From Candidatus Scalindua sp. (GTDB taxonomy: Bacteria; Planctomycetota; Brocadiia; Brocadiales; Scalinduaceae), in the NCBI GenBank assembly GCA_021777035.1, contig JAIQZR010000077.1, forward strand, positions 1-33,366: a DNA stretch of 33,366 nucleotides, given 5' to 3'. The notes under the pieces were generated by a model that made no database searches, was not told the DNA's origin, and worked only from the letters and a program-made list of their open reading frames with translations. Position 1 is the stretch's first letter, and each line of letters opens with the position of its first letter. Of this stretch, positions 1 through 7,703 are shown one piece after another. The position numbers and the translations under genes were made by a program.

Positions 1-696
1 GGTTCCGCAGTAAGTACAGGTGGTTCTGGTCTTTTCAAATTGCCATGGACGTCCTTTGCTTTTCGCAGATAACTCCTGTAGTGCTCCAACCGGACATGCG
101 TCTATGCACTGACCACAGAGCTCACAATCACCTTCTTTAGAGATATTGGTACTGTTCGGGGTGCCAACTGCCGTAAACCCGTTAGCCTTAAACCCGAGCG
201 CGTATGAACCCTGAAGTTCAGCGCAGGTACGTGCGCACCTGGTACACATAATACATTTATCTTTGTCCCACTCTATAACTCCGTTATTTGGATATTCAGG
301 AAATTTTCTAATAGTCTGTTGACTCCACTCTGCATGTACGTCAAACTGATATGCATAATTCTGGAGTTTACAATTACCTGTCTTTTCGCAGGTCATACAG
401 TCATTAGGGTGGTTTCCTAGTATCAACTTAAGGTTGTTCCTCCGGAGCTCAGCAATGTTATCGCTCTCGGTTATGACACTCATACCATCCCAGACAGGAG
501 CGTTACAGGCCGTAACCGGTCCCAAATTTCCGTCTACCTCGACAACACACATTCGACATTGTCCAAATGGTTTTAGCAGGCTCCAATGGCATAAAGTTGG
601 AACATGGATATGGTTTTTTTTGGTGACATCAAGAATGGTCTCACCTTCATTTGCTTCGTATTCTTTCTGATTAATTCGTAACGTTATCTTTTTCAT
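1..696 (-). CDS. fdhA: Formate dehydrogenase alpha subunit, N-terminal part (cut by window edge)
   Basis: The N-terminal 232 residues of a large molybdenum/tungsten bis-PGD oxidoreductase are visible; the gene runs off the left edge. In order they show a [2Fe-2S] plant-type domain (C36, C47, C50, C64), a His-Cys3 [4Fe-4S] site (H96, C100, C103, C109), a two-[4Fe-4S] ferredoxin domain (C148/151/154/158 and C191/194/197/201), and the start of the catalytic domain's [4Fe-4S] motif (C227, C230 in CTYCGT). This order is that of NAD-linked FdhA and of NuoG; the CTYCG motif and the adjacent ferredoxin gene favour formate dehydrogenase. The enzyme would interconvert formate and CO2, feeding the formate-tetrahydrofolate ligase encoded at 4724-6490. 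The ATG at 696 has an AGGAG at 703-707. The metal-ligand Cys/Sec lies outside the window, so selenocysteine use cannot be judged. Confidence 0.85.
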   Translation of the reverse strand, partial: MKKITLRINQKEYEANEGETILDVTKKNHIHVPTLCHWSLLKPFGQCRMCVVEVDGNLGPVTACNAPVWDGMSVITESDNIAELRRNNLKLILGNHPNDCMTCEKTGNCKLQNYAYQFDVHAEWSQQTIRKFPEYPNNGVIEWDKDKCIMCTRCARTCAELQGSYALGFKANGFTAVGTPNSTNISKEGDCELCGQCIDACPVGALQELSAKSKGRPWQFEKTRTTCTYCGT

Positions 697-876
697 GTTT
701 TTCTCCTGAAACGAGTCATCTCGTTTTTAAACGGTCTTTAAAACTGATAGCTTTATGTAAATCTTCCTGCAAGAATATGTCATAAACAATCTCTACTTGT
801 TGCGTATTTGTAGTTGTAGAATAGGACAAGCAAAGCGAACCTATCAAAACCCTACTTTTATGGTAATTAACAAAAC

Positions 877-1329
877 CTAACCGGCAGTAACAACGGTTTG
901 TTCTTCAACGTAGTACAGCGCATAAGTCTTACACGCTTCTACACAAGCCATGTCGTCATATCCCTTACAATCATCACAGTTAATGGCAACATTCATTTCT
1001 GTCTCCTTCGTTATCGCACCGAAAGGACAGGCATCAATGCATTCACAGCAGCCGGTACACGTTTCCTGGTCTATAACTACATTACCATCCTCATATTTAG
1101 TAATTGCTCCATACTCACATGATTTCCTGCATTTCGGGTTTTTGCAATTCTGGCAAACAGTTGCGTGCGGCTTCTCTTTTCTGAAACTTATATTAATTCT
1201 TGGTACAGGAGCCGGTTGTTCCAGAGAGGATAAGACAAAATCCTGTGCCTGTGAATGTCTAACCGCACACTCAATCATGCATCTTTTGCAGGTAACACAG
1301 TTTTTACTTTTGAATCTTTTCATAACCAT
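877..1329 (-). CDS. Four-cluster ferredoxin-type electron transfer protein (CooF/HycB-like)
   Basis: This 150-residue protein has sixteen Cys ligands arranged as four [4Fe-4S] sites: C11/14/17/21, C59/62/67/71, C91/94/97/101 and C118/121/129/133. The pattern is that of the CooF/HycB/HydN family of electron-transfer subunits, which serve formate dehydrogenases, hydrogenases and CO dehydrogenases. It has no signal peptide and should be cytoplasmic. It lies upstream of fdhA on the same strand with a 180-bp gap, so it probably passes electrons to or from that enzyme. The ATG at 1329 is preferred over the one two codons later because GAAGGA lies about nine bases upstream of it. A conserved attenuator-like leader (1354-1464) ends only 25 bp before the start, so transcription of this unit is probably controlled by that RNA. 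Confidence 0.85.
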   Translation of the reverse strand: MVMKRFKSKNCVTCKRCMIECAVRHSQAQDFVLSSLEQPAPVPRINISFRKEKPHATVCQNCKNPKCRKSCEYGAITKYEDGNVVIDQETCTGCCECIDACPFGAITKETEMNVAINCDDCKGYDDMACVEACKTYALYYVEEQTVVTAG

Positions 1330-1353
1330 TTAACAATATCCTTCTTTGCAAAC

Positions 1354-1416
1354 AAAAAAAGCCAACGCTCTTCCCTGTGCTCTTAACTAAAGAGAACTTG
1401 TGAAAAAGTGTTGGCT
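1354..1416 (-). terminator. Intrinsic terminator hairpin of leader copy 1
   Basis: The arms at 1407-1416 and 1360-1369 pair GCCAAC with GUUGGC, with one mismatch before a further CU/AG. An inner CUCUU/AAGAG stem lies in the loop. Seven U follow (A-run 1354-1360 on the plus strand). It lies upstream of the ferredoxin gene, so it would attenuate fdh transcription. Confidence 0.65.
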
Positions 1417-1464
1417 TACTCTGCAACAATTCATATAAAAAAGAATCTTTGCGCAGTCTTCCGC
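1354..1464 (-). promoter_or_regulatory. Conserved RNA leader, copy 1 (candidate riboswitch/attenuator) before ferredoxin-fdhA
   Basis: Read on the minus strand, the element begins GCGGAAGACUGCGCAA, then forms a short hairpin around GAUUC/GAAUU. It continues with GUUGCAGAGUAAGCC and ends in a long hairpin closing GCCAAC/GUUGGC followed by seven U. The same two blocks, in the same order and spacing, occur at 10446-10555 and 11053-11165, while the hairpin sequences between them differ. GCAA and UUGC pair across the variable hairpin, and ACU/AGU can pair outside it. The leader ends 25 bp before the ferredoxin start. This is the layout of a transcription-terminating riboswitch. The ligand is unknown, and I do not recognise the consensus as a named class. 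A structured 3' end of shc is a weaker alternative. Confidence 0.6.
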
Positions 1465-1478
1465 AAAATGAAAACATC

Positions 1479-1507
1479 AATATAATTTAATATATTAACC
1501 TAGTCAA
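1479..1507 (-). promoter_or_regulatory. Sigma70-like promoter for leader copy 1 and ferredoxin-fdhA
   Basis: On the minus strand TTGACT (1502-1507) is followed after exactly 17 bp by TATATT (1479-1484). Initiation about seven bases downstream would put the conserved GGAAGAC block within about ten bases of the RNA 5' end. The leader copy at 11053-11165 has the same promoter-to-block distance. Confidence 0.5.
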
Positions 1508-1545
1508 GTATTTTTTCTTAAGTGTCAAGCCAATTTAGAAATGTC

Positions 1546-3600
1546 CTATGGCATTGTCTTTACTCGCTGCTCATGCTTTCTATATTTACTTAATGCCAGA
1601 AGCGGAAAGTAGCTTCTGTACATATGGTATCTGAGGTAGAAAATTTTGGGAAAACCAGTGCCGGTAAACTCTTCCTCATCCCAAGTCCCATCTTCCTTTT
1701 GTGTTTTTATTAAGTACTCAATGCCCATTTTAACTGCATTAGAGTCCCTTTTTTCAGTACATAAAAGCCCCAATACCGCCCATGACGTTTGAGAAGCAGT
1801 ACTCCTTCCAATAGCGCTGAGAGATGTATCCCAATATGATTTGCACGTCTCACCCCATCCACCATCTTCATTTTGGAAATCTATTAACCATGATGCCGCT
1901 TTTCTAACATAGTCCTTCGTCATGTCTTCTTTTATTGAGTAAAGGCCTGATAATACTGACCATGTTCCGTAAACATAATTAGTACCCCAACGTCCGAACC
2001 AGGAACCATTTTCCTCCTGCTCTTTTTTCAGAAACACAACAGCTTTACTTGCGGGAGGAAAGTTTAAGTCATACCCCAATTTACCCATCAAATCCAAGAC
2101 ACGTGCCGTAAGATCACTTGTGCTTGGATCAAGAAGCGCGTTCCAATCAGCAAAAGGGATGTTATTCAGTATCGTTTTATTATTATTTTTATCAAAAGAT
2201 CCCCAACCACCATCATTGCACTGCATCCCCATAAGCCATTTAAAGCCTCTCAGGATTGCCTGTCTCTTGCGATCCTTGTCAGGTAAATCTATCAGCTGCA
2301 GAGACATCATAACCACCGAGGCATCATCATTGTCCGGATAGAATTCATTCGCGTGCTGAAAATACCATCCGCTTGGTTCCTTGACATGATTCTTCATGCT
2401 CCAATCCCCAAAAGTTTTTACTTCCTTTTCCAACATCCACTCCCCGGACTTAACCAGTGCAGGGTGGTCATTAGGCAAACCGGAATTTAAAAGCGCCATA
2501 ATTGCCCATGGTGTATCCCATACAGGAGATACACACGGTTGCAGGAACATGGTATCTTCATCGTGCACCGCTAATGCTTCTATATCTTCAATAGCCTTCT
2601 CGATGATAGGGTTTCCATCCTCATAGCCAAGGCATTTCATAGCCATTAATGAATTAACCATTGATGGCCATATCGCACCCAAACCTCCTGACTTTTCAAG
2701 ACGTTCCAGCATCCATTTTTCAGCCTTTTCAATGGCTATTTTTCTTAAAGATGTAATAGGTCGATTCGCGTAACGCCTCAGAATTGTATCGAAATTTATA
2801 AACATGTTTTTTATTGTTATATTATTTTGATCCCTTTTCAGCCGATAACTGACTCTTTCCCTGGGTATCACATATAACTCATCCAATACAGCACAATCAC
2901 CAATCAGACTCTTTGGTCTATTAGCTATAATTATGCCTAAAGGAACGACAATACACCTGGACCAATAAGACATCTCATAAATATTAAAATAGAAAAACCT
3001 GGGAAGAAGGATTATTTCTACGGGTAATGCGGGAATACCTCTCCAGTCAAATTGACCAAAAATAGCCAGGTATATCTTCGTGAAAGTGTTGCATTTCATT
3101 ATTCCACCTTGCTTTAGTATGCATGTCCTGGCCCTTTGCATAAGAGGTTCTTCCTCTGCATGACCTGCCAATTTGAGCGCGAAATAACACTTTGCCGATA
3201 TACTGACATCACTATCTCCATCATGATAAATACTCCAACCACCGTCTTTTTCTTGTTTTTTTATTATATACCTGATCGCCTTTTCTTCTTTTCTTGGATC
3301 AATTCTTTTTAAAAAATGCATTAACATTAAATATTCAGCTGTTAACGCAACATCACCCTCAAGTACGCCAGCCCAATACTTCCCTTCCTCCTGTTCACTA
3401 AGCAGATGAGACTGTGATTTCTTAATAGCAGTATTCAATCTACAATCAGGTGCAACCTCGCCTGAAAAACGCTGGTGATGTCTATCGAAGCAAAGTTGAT
3501 CCGAAGTGATTTTGGGCAGGTAATAGCCGTTTGTGCTTTTAACAATTTTGTGGCTGATGTTGTCTACCGTATCTATAAAATCTATTAGAAGTTTGGCCAT
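1546..3600 (-). CDS. shc: Squalene-hopene cyclase
   Basis: This 684-residue triterpene cyclase would convert squalene to hopene/hopanol at the cytoplasmic membrane, the committed step to hopanoids. The catalytic DxDD acid motif is present as DNDD at residues 423-426. QW repeats typical of the family appear at about 116-122 (QEKDGGW) and 460-466 (QCNDGGW), with further QxxxGxW repeats towards the C-terminus. Length matches bacterial Shc proteins (about 630-720). It starts at 3600, two bases after the purE stop, so the two are probably cotranscribed and translationally coupled although their pathways are unrelated. Squalene would derive from isoprenoids made through ispG and dxr (28.9-31.1 kb). 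No terminator was seen immediately after it; the promoter of the next leader lies directly downstream. Confidence 0.9.
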   Translation of the reverse strand: MAKLLIDFIDTVDNISHKIVKSTNGYYLPKITSDQLCFDRHHQRFSGEVAPDCRLNTAIKKSQSHLLSEQEEGKYWAGVLEGDVALTAEYLMLMHFLKRIDPRKEEKAIRYIIKKQEKDGGWSIYHDGDSDVSISAKCYFALKLAGHAEEEPLMQRARTCILKQGGIMKCNTFTKIYLAIFGQFDWRGIPALPVEIILLPRFFYFNIYEMSYWSRCIVVPLGIIIANRPKSLIGDCAVLDELYVIPRERVSYRLKRDQNNITIKNMFINFDTILRRYANRPITSLRKIAIEKAEKWMLERLEKSGGLGAIWPSMVNSLMAMKCLGYEDGNPIIEKAIEDIEALAVHDEDTMFLQPCVSPVWDTPWAIMALLNSGLPNDHPALVKSGEWMLEKEVKTFGDWSMKNHVKEPSGWYFQHANEFYPDNDDASVVMMSLQLIDLPDKDRKRQAILRGFKWLMGMQCNDGGWGSFDKNNNKTILNNIPFADWNALLDPSTSDLTARVLDLMGKLGYDLNFPPASKAVVFLKKEQEENGSWFGRWGTNYVYGTWSVLSGLYSIKEDMTKDYVRKAASWLIDFQNEDGGWGETCKSYWDTSLSAIGRSTASQTSWAVLGLLCTEKRDSNAVKMGIEYLIKTQKEDGTWDEEEFTGTGFPKIFYLRYHMYRSYFPLLALSKYRKHEQRVKTMP

Positions 3601-3602
3601 CT

Positions 3603-4112
3603 TTATATATCCATCCTGTTATTTATTAATCGTTTGTTCTTTTCCATAACCTGTTCAGCTATCTCTTTTTTAAACGCGATTATCTTCTCTCTTGTATCCG
3701 GAAACTTAACACCCAGTATTTGTGCTGCTAATATAGCCGCATTTTTCGCCCCGGCTTTACCAATAGCCATTGTGGCAACAGGTACTCCGGATGGCATTTG
3801 TGCTATGGAAAGAAGCGAATCAATTCCACCCAGGCCATGTGTATGCATAGGCACTCCAATTACGGGAAGGGGGGTCAAAGATGCAATTACTCCTGCCAGA
3901 TGGGCCGCACCTCCCGCACCGGCAATGATTACTTCTAAACCCGATCCTTCAGCATTTACCGCATACTCATGTGCCATATCAGGAGTACGATGAGCAGAAA
4001 TGATGTTCATCTCATAACTTATTAAAAACTTATCTAGAATCTGTCCTGCATTTTTCATTACTTCCAGATCAGAGTCACTACCCATTATTATTCCTACTAA
4101 ATTCTTACTCAT
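3603..4112 (-). CDS. purE: N5-carboxyaminoimidazole ribonucleotide mutase (PurE class I)
   Basis: This 169-residue enzyme rearranges N5-CAIR to CAIR in de novo purine synthesis. The N-terminal GSDSDLEVM phosphate-binding motif, the SAHRTPD motif with its catalytic His, and [11 protein letters not shown] are all visible and identify class I PurE. Length fits the family (about 160-170). No purK is adjacent in this window. It is flanked by an mpsC-type gene upstream (25-bp gap) and shc downstream (2-bp gap), so the three probably form one transcription unit. Confidence 0.93.
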   Translation of the reverse strand: MSKNLVGIIMGSDSDLEVMKNAGQILDKFLISYEMNIISAHRTPDMAHEYAVNAEGSGLEVIIAGAGGAAHLAGVIASLTPLPVIGVPMHTHGLGGIDSLLSIAQMPSGVPVATMAIGKAGAKNAAILAAQILGVKFPDTREKIIAFKKEIAEQVMEKNKRLINNRMDI

Positions 4113-4136
4113 TTTATAACTCCATTCAACAATAGA

Positions 4137-4505
4137 CTAAATAAATTTGTTTCCTAAATCTTTGTCTAGTACAAAAACAATTATTCTCTCTCCGGTTTTT
4201 GTGCTTATATCAGAGTGTAAACTTTTTATCCCGCATCCTGTAACTTCTATAATAATATTTGTCAGTAAATCCCTTGCACCCTCTAACAATTGACTACGGG
4301 TTTCTTTTATCAAATCGGCACCCTCTGAAACCGTCGCCAATTGCTCTTCAGCAGGAGTCAGCACACCCTTAAGCCGTACTAATATTACATCTCCTATAAT
4401 GTAGGTAACTGTTTCAGTAGGCCCTCTACCCATAAATTCTTTCTCAAACTTTATCATTGCCTCACTGATTTTTGCTTCCCATTGGCCTTTTGTCATCTTT
4501 TTCAT
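4137..4505 (-). CDS. MpsC/DUF2294 family protein, copy 1
   Basis: This 122-residue soluble protein starts with MTKGQ.EAKISEA.IKFEKEFMGRGP and carries VRLKGVLTPAEEQLA, TGC and HSD motifs, which place it in the DUF2294 family. As I recall, Pfam now calls that family MpsC, after the third gene of the staphylococcal MpsABC cation/inorganic-carbon uptake system. A paralogue, about two thirds identical by eye, lies at 11291-11668. No MpsA (NuoL-like) or MpsB (DUF2309) gene is visible here, so transport function cannot be claimed. In many bacteria the domain occurs alone with no known role. The ATG at 4505 has only a distant GGAG; there is no better start. It is probably the first gene of the mpsC-purE-shc unit. 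Confidence 0.8.
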   Translation of the reverse strand: MKKMTKGQWEAKISEAMIKFEKEFMGRGPTETVTYIIGDVILVRLKGVLTPAEEQLATVSEGADLIKETRSQLLEGARDLLTNIIIEVTGCGIKSLHSDISTKTGERIIVFVLDKDLGNKFI

Positions 4506-4617
4506 TTTAGTTATGTTAATATCTCCTTCATTATCCTAATTCTTATTTCAAGTCTATTCGCTATCGCAACCAGAACATTCCCTCGACTCCGCTCATCTGT
4601 CACCCACGACGAAGGAT

Positions 4618-4657
4618 GGGTTTACACTGAGCGCATTCGCACGCTCAGTGTAAACCC
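4618..4657. repeat. 16-bp inverted repeat between fhs and mpsC
   Basis: GGTTTACACTGAGCG (4619-4633) pairs perfectly with its complement at 4642-4656 around an 8-base loop, and one more G-C pair extends the stem. No T-run follows on either strand, so it is not a classical intrinsic terminator. It may be a REP-like or transcript-stabilising hairpin 3' of one unit and 5' of the next. Confidence 0.7.
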
Positions 4658-4723
4658 CATTAAAAGTGTAATCAACATCGAAATTTCTATGTATATAACT
4701 AACTATATCTTAAGAAGTCTAAC

Positions 4724-6490
4724 CTAGAAAAGTCCCTTTACCCTACCGGTTTCCACATCCACATCCACACGTCGGTAAGCAGGATCGGAGCAGGTTCCCG
4801 GCATGAGTTTGATAGTTCCTGCAACTGGCACCACAAATCCAGCTCCCTTGTAAACCAATATATCTTGAATATTCAATCTCCAATCCTTGGGAACGCCTTT
4901 AAGTGATGGGTTATCCGAAAGGGAAAGATGTGTTTTCACCATGCATGTCCCCAATTTTGCAATTTCAGGATCAGCCTCCATCGCTTTAGCCTTCGCCAGA
5001 GCAGCCGGAGAGTAATCGACTCCGTCAGCGCCATAAACCTCTGTGGCAATCATATTTATACGTTCTCTTAATGGAGTTTCCAATTCGTAGAGATACTTGA
5101 AGTTATTTTCTTCGTTACATGCGTCTACTACGGCATCAGCGAGCTCCAGCGCTCCTTCACCACCTTTTTCCCAATGTTTTGAAAGAGCAACACGTGCTCC
5201 GGCGGCTTCAGCAACCTTTCGAACCGCATTGACTTCATTATCCGTATCCGTGTAGAAATGATTTATACAAACTACAGGATTAATACCTGCCTTCTTAACC
5301 ACATTAACAAGGTGGAGCAGATTTGATTCAGCCCCTTTCTCAACCCATTCAACATTCTCTTCCTTATAACTAGGATCCAAAGGATGGCCCGGAACAGGAA
5401 TCGGAGCGCCGCCATGGCATTTAAGCGCCCTGATAGTGGCAACCAAAACGGCCGCATTAGGCTTATTACCTGAGAAACGACATTTCAGATTCCAGAATTT
5501 TTCAAATCCTATGTCCGCTCCAAAACCGGACTCGGTTACATTATAATCACCCAGCTTAAGCCCAAGTCTATCGGCAACAATCGAAGATTGGCCAATGGCA
5601 ATATTGGCAAATGGTCCCGCATGAACCAATACCGGCTGCCCTTCAATCGTCTGCATCAGATTTGGATTGATTGCTTCCACCATCCATGCAGTCATAGCTC
5701 CATCTACTTCCAGATCTGCAGTTGTTACAGGTTTGCCGGATTTATCATAGGCCAGCACAATTTTACCCATCCTCTCACGCATATCCTTTAAGTCTTTTGC
5801 AACTGATAGTATAGCCATAATCTCAGAAGAGACGGCAATTGCGAACCCGGACTGCATCATGAATCCGTCCATCTTTCCACCGATACCTATAGTGATATCA
5901 CGAAGTGCCTGCGCACAGAAATCTATAATCCATTTGAATGCAATGTTATTCGGATCAATATTAAGACGTTTCAGATTCCTTTTAGCAAGCTGTTCGTCAT
6001 TGTAGTTGAACTCATGCTGTATCCTGGAGGTAAGCGCCACCATGCCCAGGTTGTGCGCGTTCATTATTGCATTAATGTCTCCTGTCAGTCCCAGAGAGAA
6101 AGGAGTCAATGGAATACATTGAGAAAGCCCACCGCCCGCAGCAGATCCCTTGATATTCATGGTAGGTCCGCCGGACGGCTGACGAATAGCACCCACAACA
6201 TTTTTGTCTCTTTTTCCCAAACCCTGTACCAGACCCATAGTTGTAGTAGATTTTCCTTCACCCAGAGGAGTTGGTGTGATTGCAGTCACATCTACATATT
6301 TTCCATCCGGTTTACTCCCAAGCCGCCTAATAGCCTTGCTAAAGTCAATTTTTGCTACATAATGCCCGTGAGGAAGTAGTTCATCTTTCTCTATACCTAG
6401 TTGGTCAGCTAACTGATAAACGTCCCTCATTCCGGCCTCAGAATCTTCCGCTATTTCCCAATCCGCATGTTTGGTGGGATCTAATGCCAT
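4724..6490 (-). CDS. fhs: Formate-tetrahydrofolate ligase
   Basis: This 588-residue enzyme joins formate to tetrahydrofolate with ATP to give 10-formyl-THF, the entry step of the methyl branch of the Wood-Ljungdahl pathway; it also supplies purine and formyl-Met units. The ATP-binding loop [10 protein letters not shown] is at residues 73-82, and long stretches ([43 protein letters not shown]) match the family. It is somewhat longer than the common 555-560 residues, mostly through an N-terminal extension of about 30 residues. The start at 6490 has a good upstream GGAG. With the formate dehydrogenase at the left edge it forms a CO2-to-formyl-THF route. It seems to be its own transcription unit with a promoter at about 6534. 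Confidence 0.95.
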   Translation of the reverse strand: MALDPTKHADWEIAEDSEAGMRDVYQLADQLGIEKDELLPHGHYVAKIDFSKAIRRLGSKPDGKYVDVTAITPTPLGEGKSTTTMGLVQGLGKRDKNVVGAIRQPSGGPTMNIKGSAAGGGLSQCIPLTPFSLGLTGDINAIMNAHNLGMVALTSRIQHEFNYNDEQLAKRNLKRLNIDPNNIAFKWIIDFCAQALRDITIGIGGKMDGFMMQSGFAIAVSSEIMAILSVAKDLKDMRERMGKIVLAYDKSGKPVTTADLEVDGAMTAWMVEAINPNLMQTIEGQPVLVHAGPFANIAIGQSSIVADRLGLKLGDYNVTESGFGADIGFEKFWNLKCRFSGNKPNAAVLVATIRALKCHGGAPIPVPGHPLDPSYKEENVEWVEKGAESNLLHLVNVVKKAGINPVVCINHFYTDTDNEVNAVRKVAEAAGARVALSKHWEKGGEGALELADAVVDACNEENNFKYLYELETPLRERINMIATEVYGADGVDYSPAALAKAKAMEADPEIAKLGTCMVKTHLSLSDNPSLKGVPKDWRLNIQDILVYKGAGFVVPVAGTIKLMPGTCSDPAYRRVDVDVETGRVKGLF

Positions 6491-6533
6491 AATATTTACT
6501 CTCCTTTCAATTAATAGTTTGATAAACTAAATC

Positions 6534-6539
6534 ATTATA
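6534..6539 (-). promoter_or_regulatory. Probable -10 box of the fhs promoter
   Basis: A consensus TATAAT lies on the minus strand 43 bases before the fhs start. The -35 region is poor, as expected for an activator-dependent promoter, and two 16-bp direct repeats lie just upstream (6573-6588 and 6620-6635). Confidence 0.45.
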
Positions 6540-6572
6540 CAACCTATACAACAAACTTGCATTTGCTGGTGA

Positions 6573-6635
6573 AATCTAACTGTTGCAACTTTTACGAATT
6601 AAATCCTTAGTACGCTCTTAATCTCACTGTTGCAA
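6573..6635. repeat. Pair of 16-bp direct repeats upstream of fhs (candidate operator)
   Basis: AATCTAACTGTTGCAA (6573-6588) and AATCTCACTGTTGCAA (6620-6635) differ at one base and start 47 bp apart. They lie just upstream of the probable fhs -10 box, a usual place for activator sites. The rest of the gap between 6491 and the small frame at 6771 shows no gene. Confidence 0.5.
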
Positions 6636-6770
6636 TGTGAAACTTTTTCACTTAACGAGCCATGCAAACTGTCAAAGACGTTTACTAAATATTATTAAAG
6701 GACTTAGTATCTTGAGTTCCATCTTTGTTTCATAATCCATTTTTACTAAAAAGCATCTAATAACAGTGAA

Positions 6771-6881
6771 TTAATTGTCAAACGGATTGATATCACTGTC
6801 TTCAACGTCCATTACATTGCTTATTGCTTTTTCTACTTCCTCAAATTCTTCGCACTCATTTGAATCCATGCTGTTGGTCAT
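6771..6881 (-). CDS. Small acidic protein of 36 residues after carbonic anhydrase
   Basis: An ATG at 6881 is preceded by GGAGGAATT, an excellent ribosome binding site, and opens a frame of 36 codons ending in TAA at 6771-6773. The product is strongly acidic (many Glu and Asp, pattern NECEEFEEVEKA), has a single Cys, no membrane segment and ends DINPFDN. It begins 53 bp after the carbonic anhydrase stop on the same strand, so it is probably the last gene of the DUF3034-SulP-carbonic anhydrase unit. I do not recognise a family. The near-perfect binding site and position support a real gene; its small size is the main reason for doubt. Confidence 0.55.
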   Translation of the reverse strand: MTNSMDSNECEEFEEVEKAISNVMDVEDSDINPFDN

Positions 6882-6934
6882 AATTCCTCCATCACGTTCT
6901 TCGGTTCCTTTTTTAATATATAAGTAAATAAAAA

Positions 6935-7564
6935 TTACTCTATTTGATGGATCTTGGATATTTCATTTCTATTGGTAATGCAGGCATCCAAATCTTTTAA
7001 TAACCCGGTTTCAATACTATATATCCAACCGTGAATTACTAACTCACGGCCAGTTTTCCATGCATTCTGAACAATTGTTGTATGACATACGTTGGCAACC
7101 TGTTCTATTACATTGAGTTCGCACATCAGTTTAAATTTATCTTCATTTCCTTCAAAAGAATCAATACGGGTTTGATGATAGCGGTAAACGTCTTTGATGT
7201 GCCCAAGCCAGTTGTCAATCAATCCGTGTTCCTGGTTATCCATAGCGGCCTTTATACCACCACATCCGTAATGTCCACAAACTATAATATGCTTAACTTT
7301 TAATACCTCCACCGCGAATTGCATAACTGACAAACAGTTCAGATCAGAGTGGACTACAACGTTTGCAATATTACGGTGTACAAATATTTCACCAGGCATT
7401 TTGCCAATAAGTTGATTTTCCGGCACACGGCTGTCAGAACAACCAATCCATAGGTATTCAGGTGTCTGTTGGTTAGAGAGCTTTAAGAAGAAGTCAGGAT
7501 TAGATTCTTTTATCTTGGTTGCCCACTCTCTGTTCGTATCAAAAAGATGTTTTAAGACTTGCAT
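6935..7564 (-). CDS. can: Beta-class carbonic anhydrase
   Basis: This 209-residue protein catalyses reversible CO2 hydration to bicarbonate in the cytoplasm. The zinc ligands and catalytic dyad of the beta class are visible: C42 with D44 and R46 in GCSDSRVP, and H98 and C101 in GHYGCGG. Length fits E. coli Can. There is no signal peptide. It follows the SulP transporter gene by 139 bp on the same strand. SulP-carbonic anhydrase pairs and fusions are well known and point to bicarbonate as the substrate of the transporter. An ATG at 7564 has an AGGAGG-like site upstream. It probably keeps the CO2/bicarbonate pool balanced for formate dehydrogenase and other carboxylating enzymes. Confidence 0.93.
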   Translation of the reverse strand: MQVLKHLFDTNREWATKIKESNPDFFLKLSNQQTPEYLWIGCSDSRVPENQLIGKMPGEIFVHRNIANVVVHSDLNCLSVMQFAVEVLKVKHIIVCGHYGCGGIKAAMDNQEHGLIDNWLGHIKDVYRYHQTRIDSFEGNEDKFKLMCELNVIEQVANVCHTTIVQNAWKTGRELVIHGWIYSIETGLLKDLDACITNRNEISKIHQIE

Positions 7565-7703
7565 ATGAGTACCTCCTGATTAGTTTTCAAATATAACACT
7601 GCTGACAGCTTTCATTTCTTCATTCCCACTCTAGTTTTCCACACTACAAGAATTATGTTTAAAGATTTAGTTGACTTACAGTCGAACAGCAATGCGACAG
7701 TCC

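Noticed and set aside
434..670. 78-residue plus-strand frame
   Set aside because: It lies antisense inside fdhA, whose cysteine motifs are unmistakable on the minus strand.
1354..1464. Named riboswitch classes (THF, Moco, c-di-GMP, SAM, cobalamin, fluoride, glycine) for the leader family
   Set aside because: I compared the conserved blocks with the consensus sequences I remember and found no match; this does not replace an Rfam search.
3603..4112. purK or other purine genes beside purE
   Set aside because: The flanking genes are shc and an mpsC-type gene; no purine-pathway motif was found next to it.
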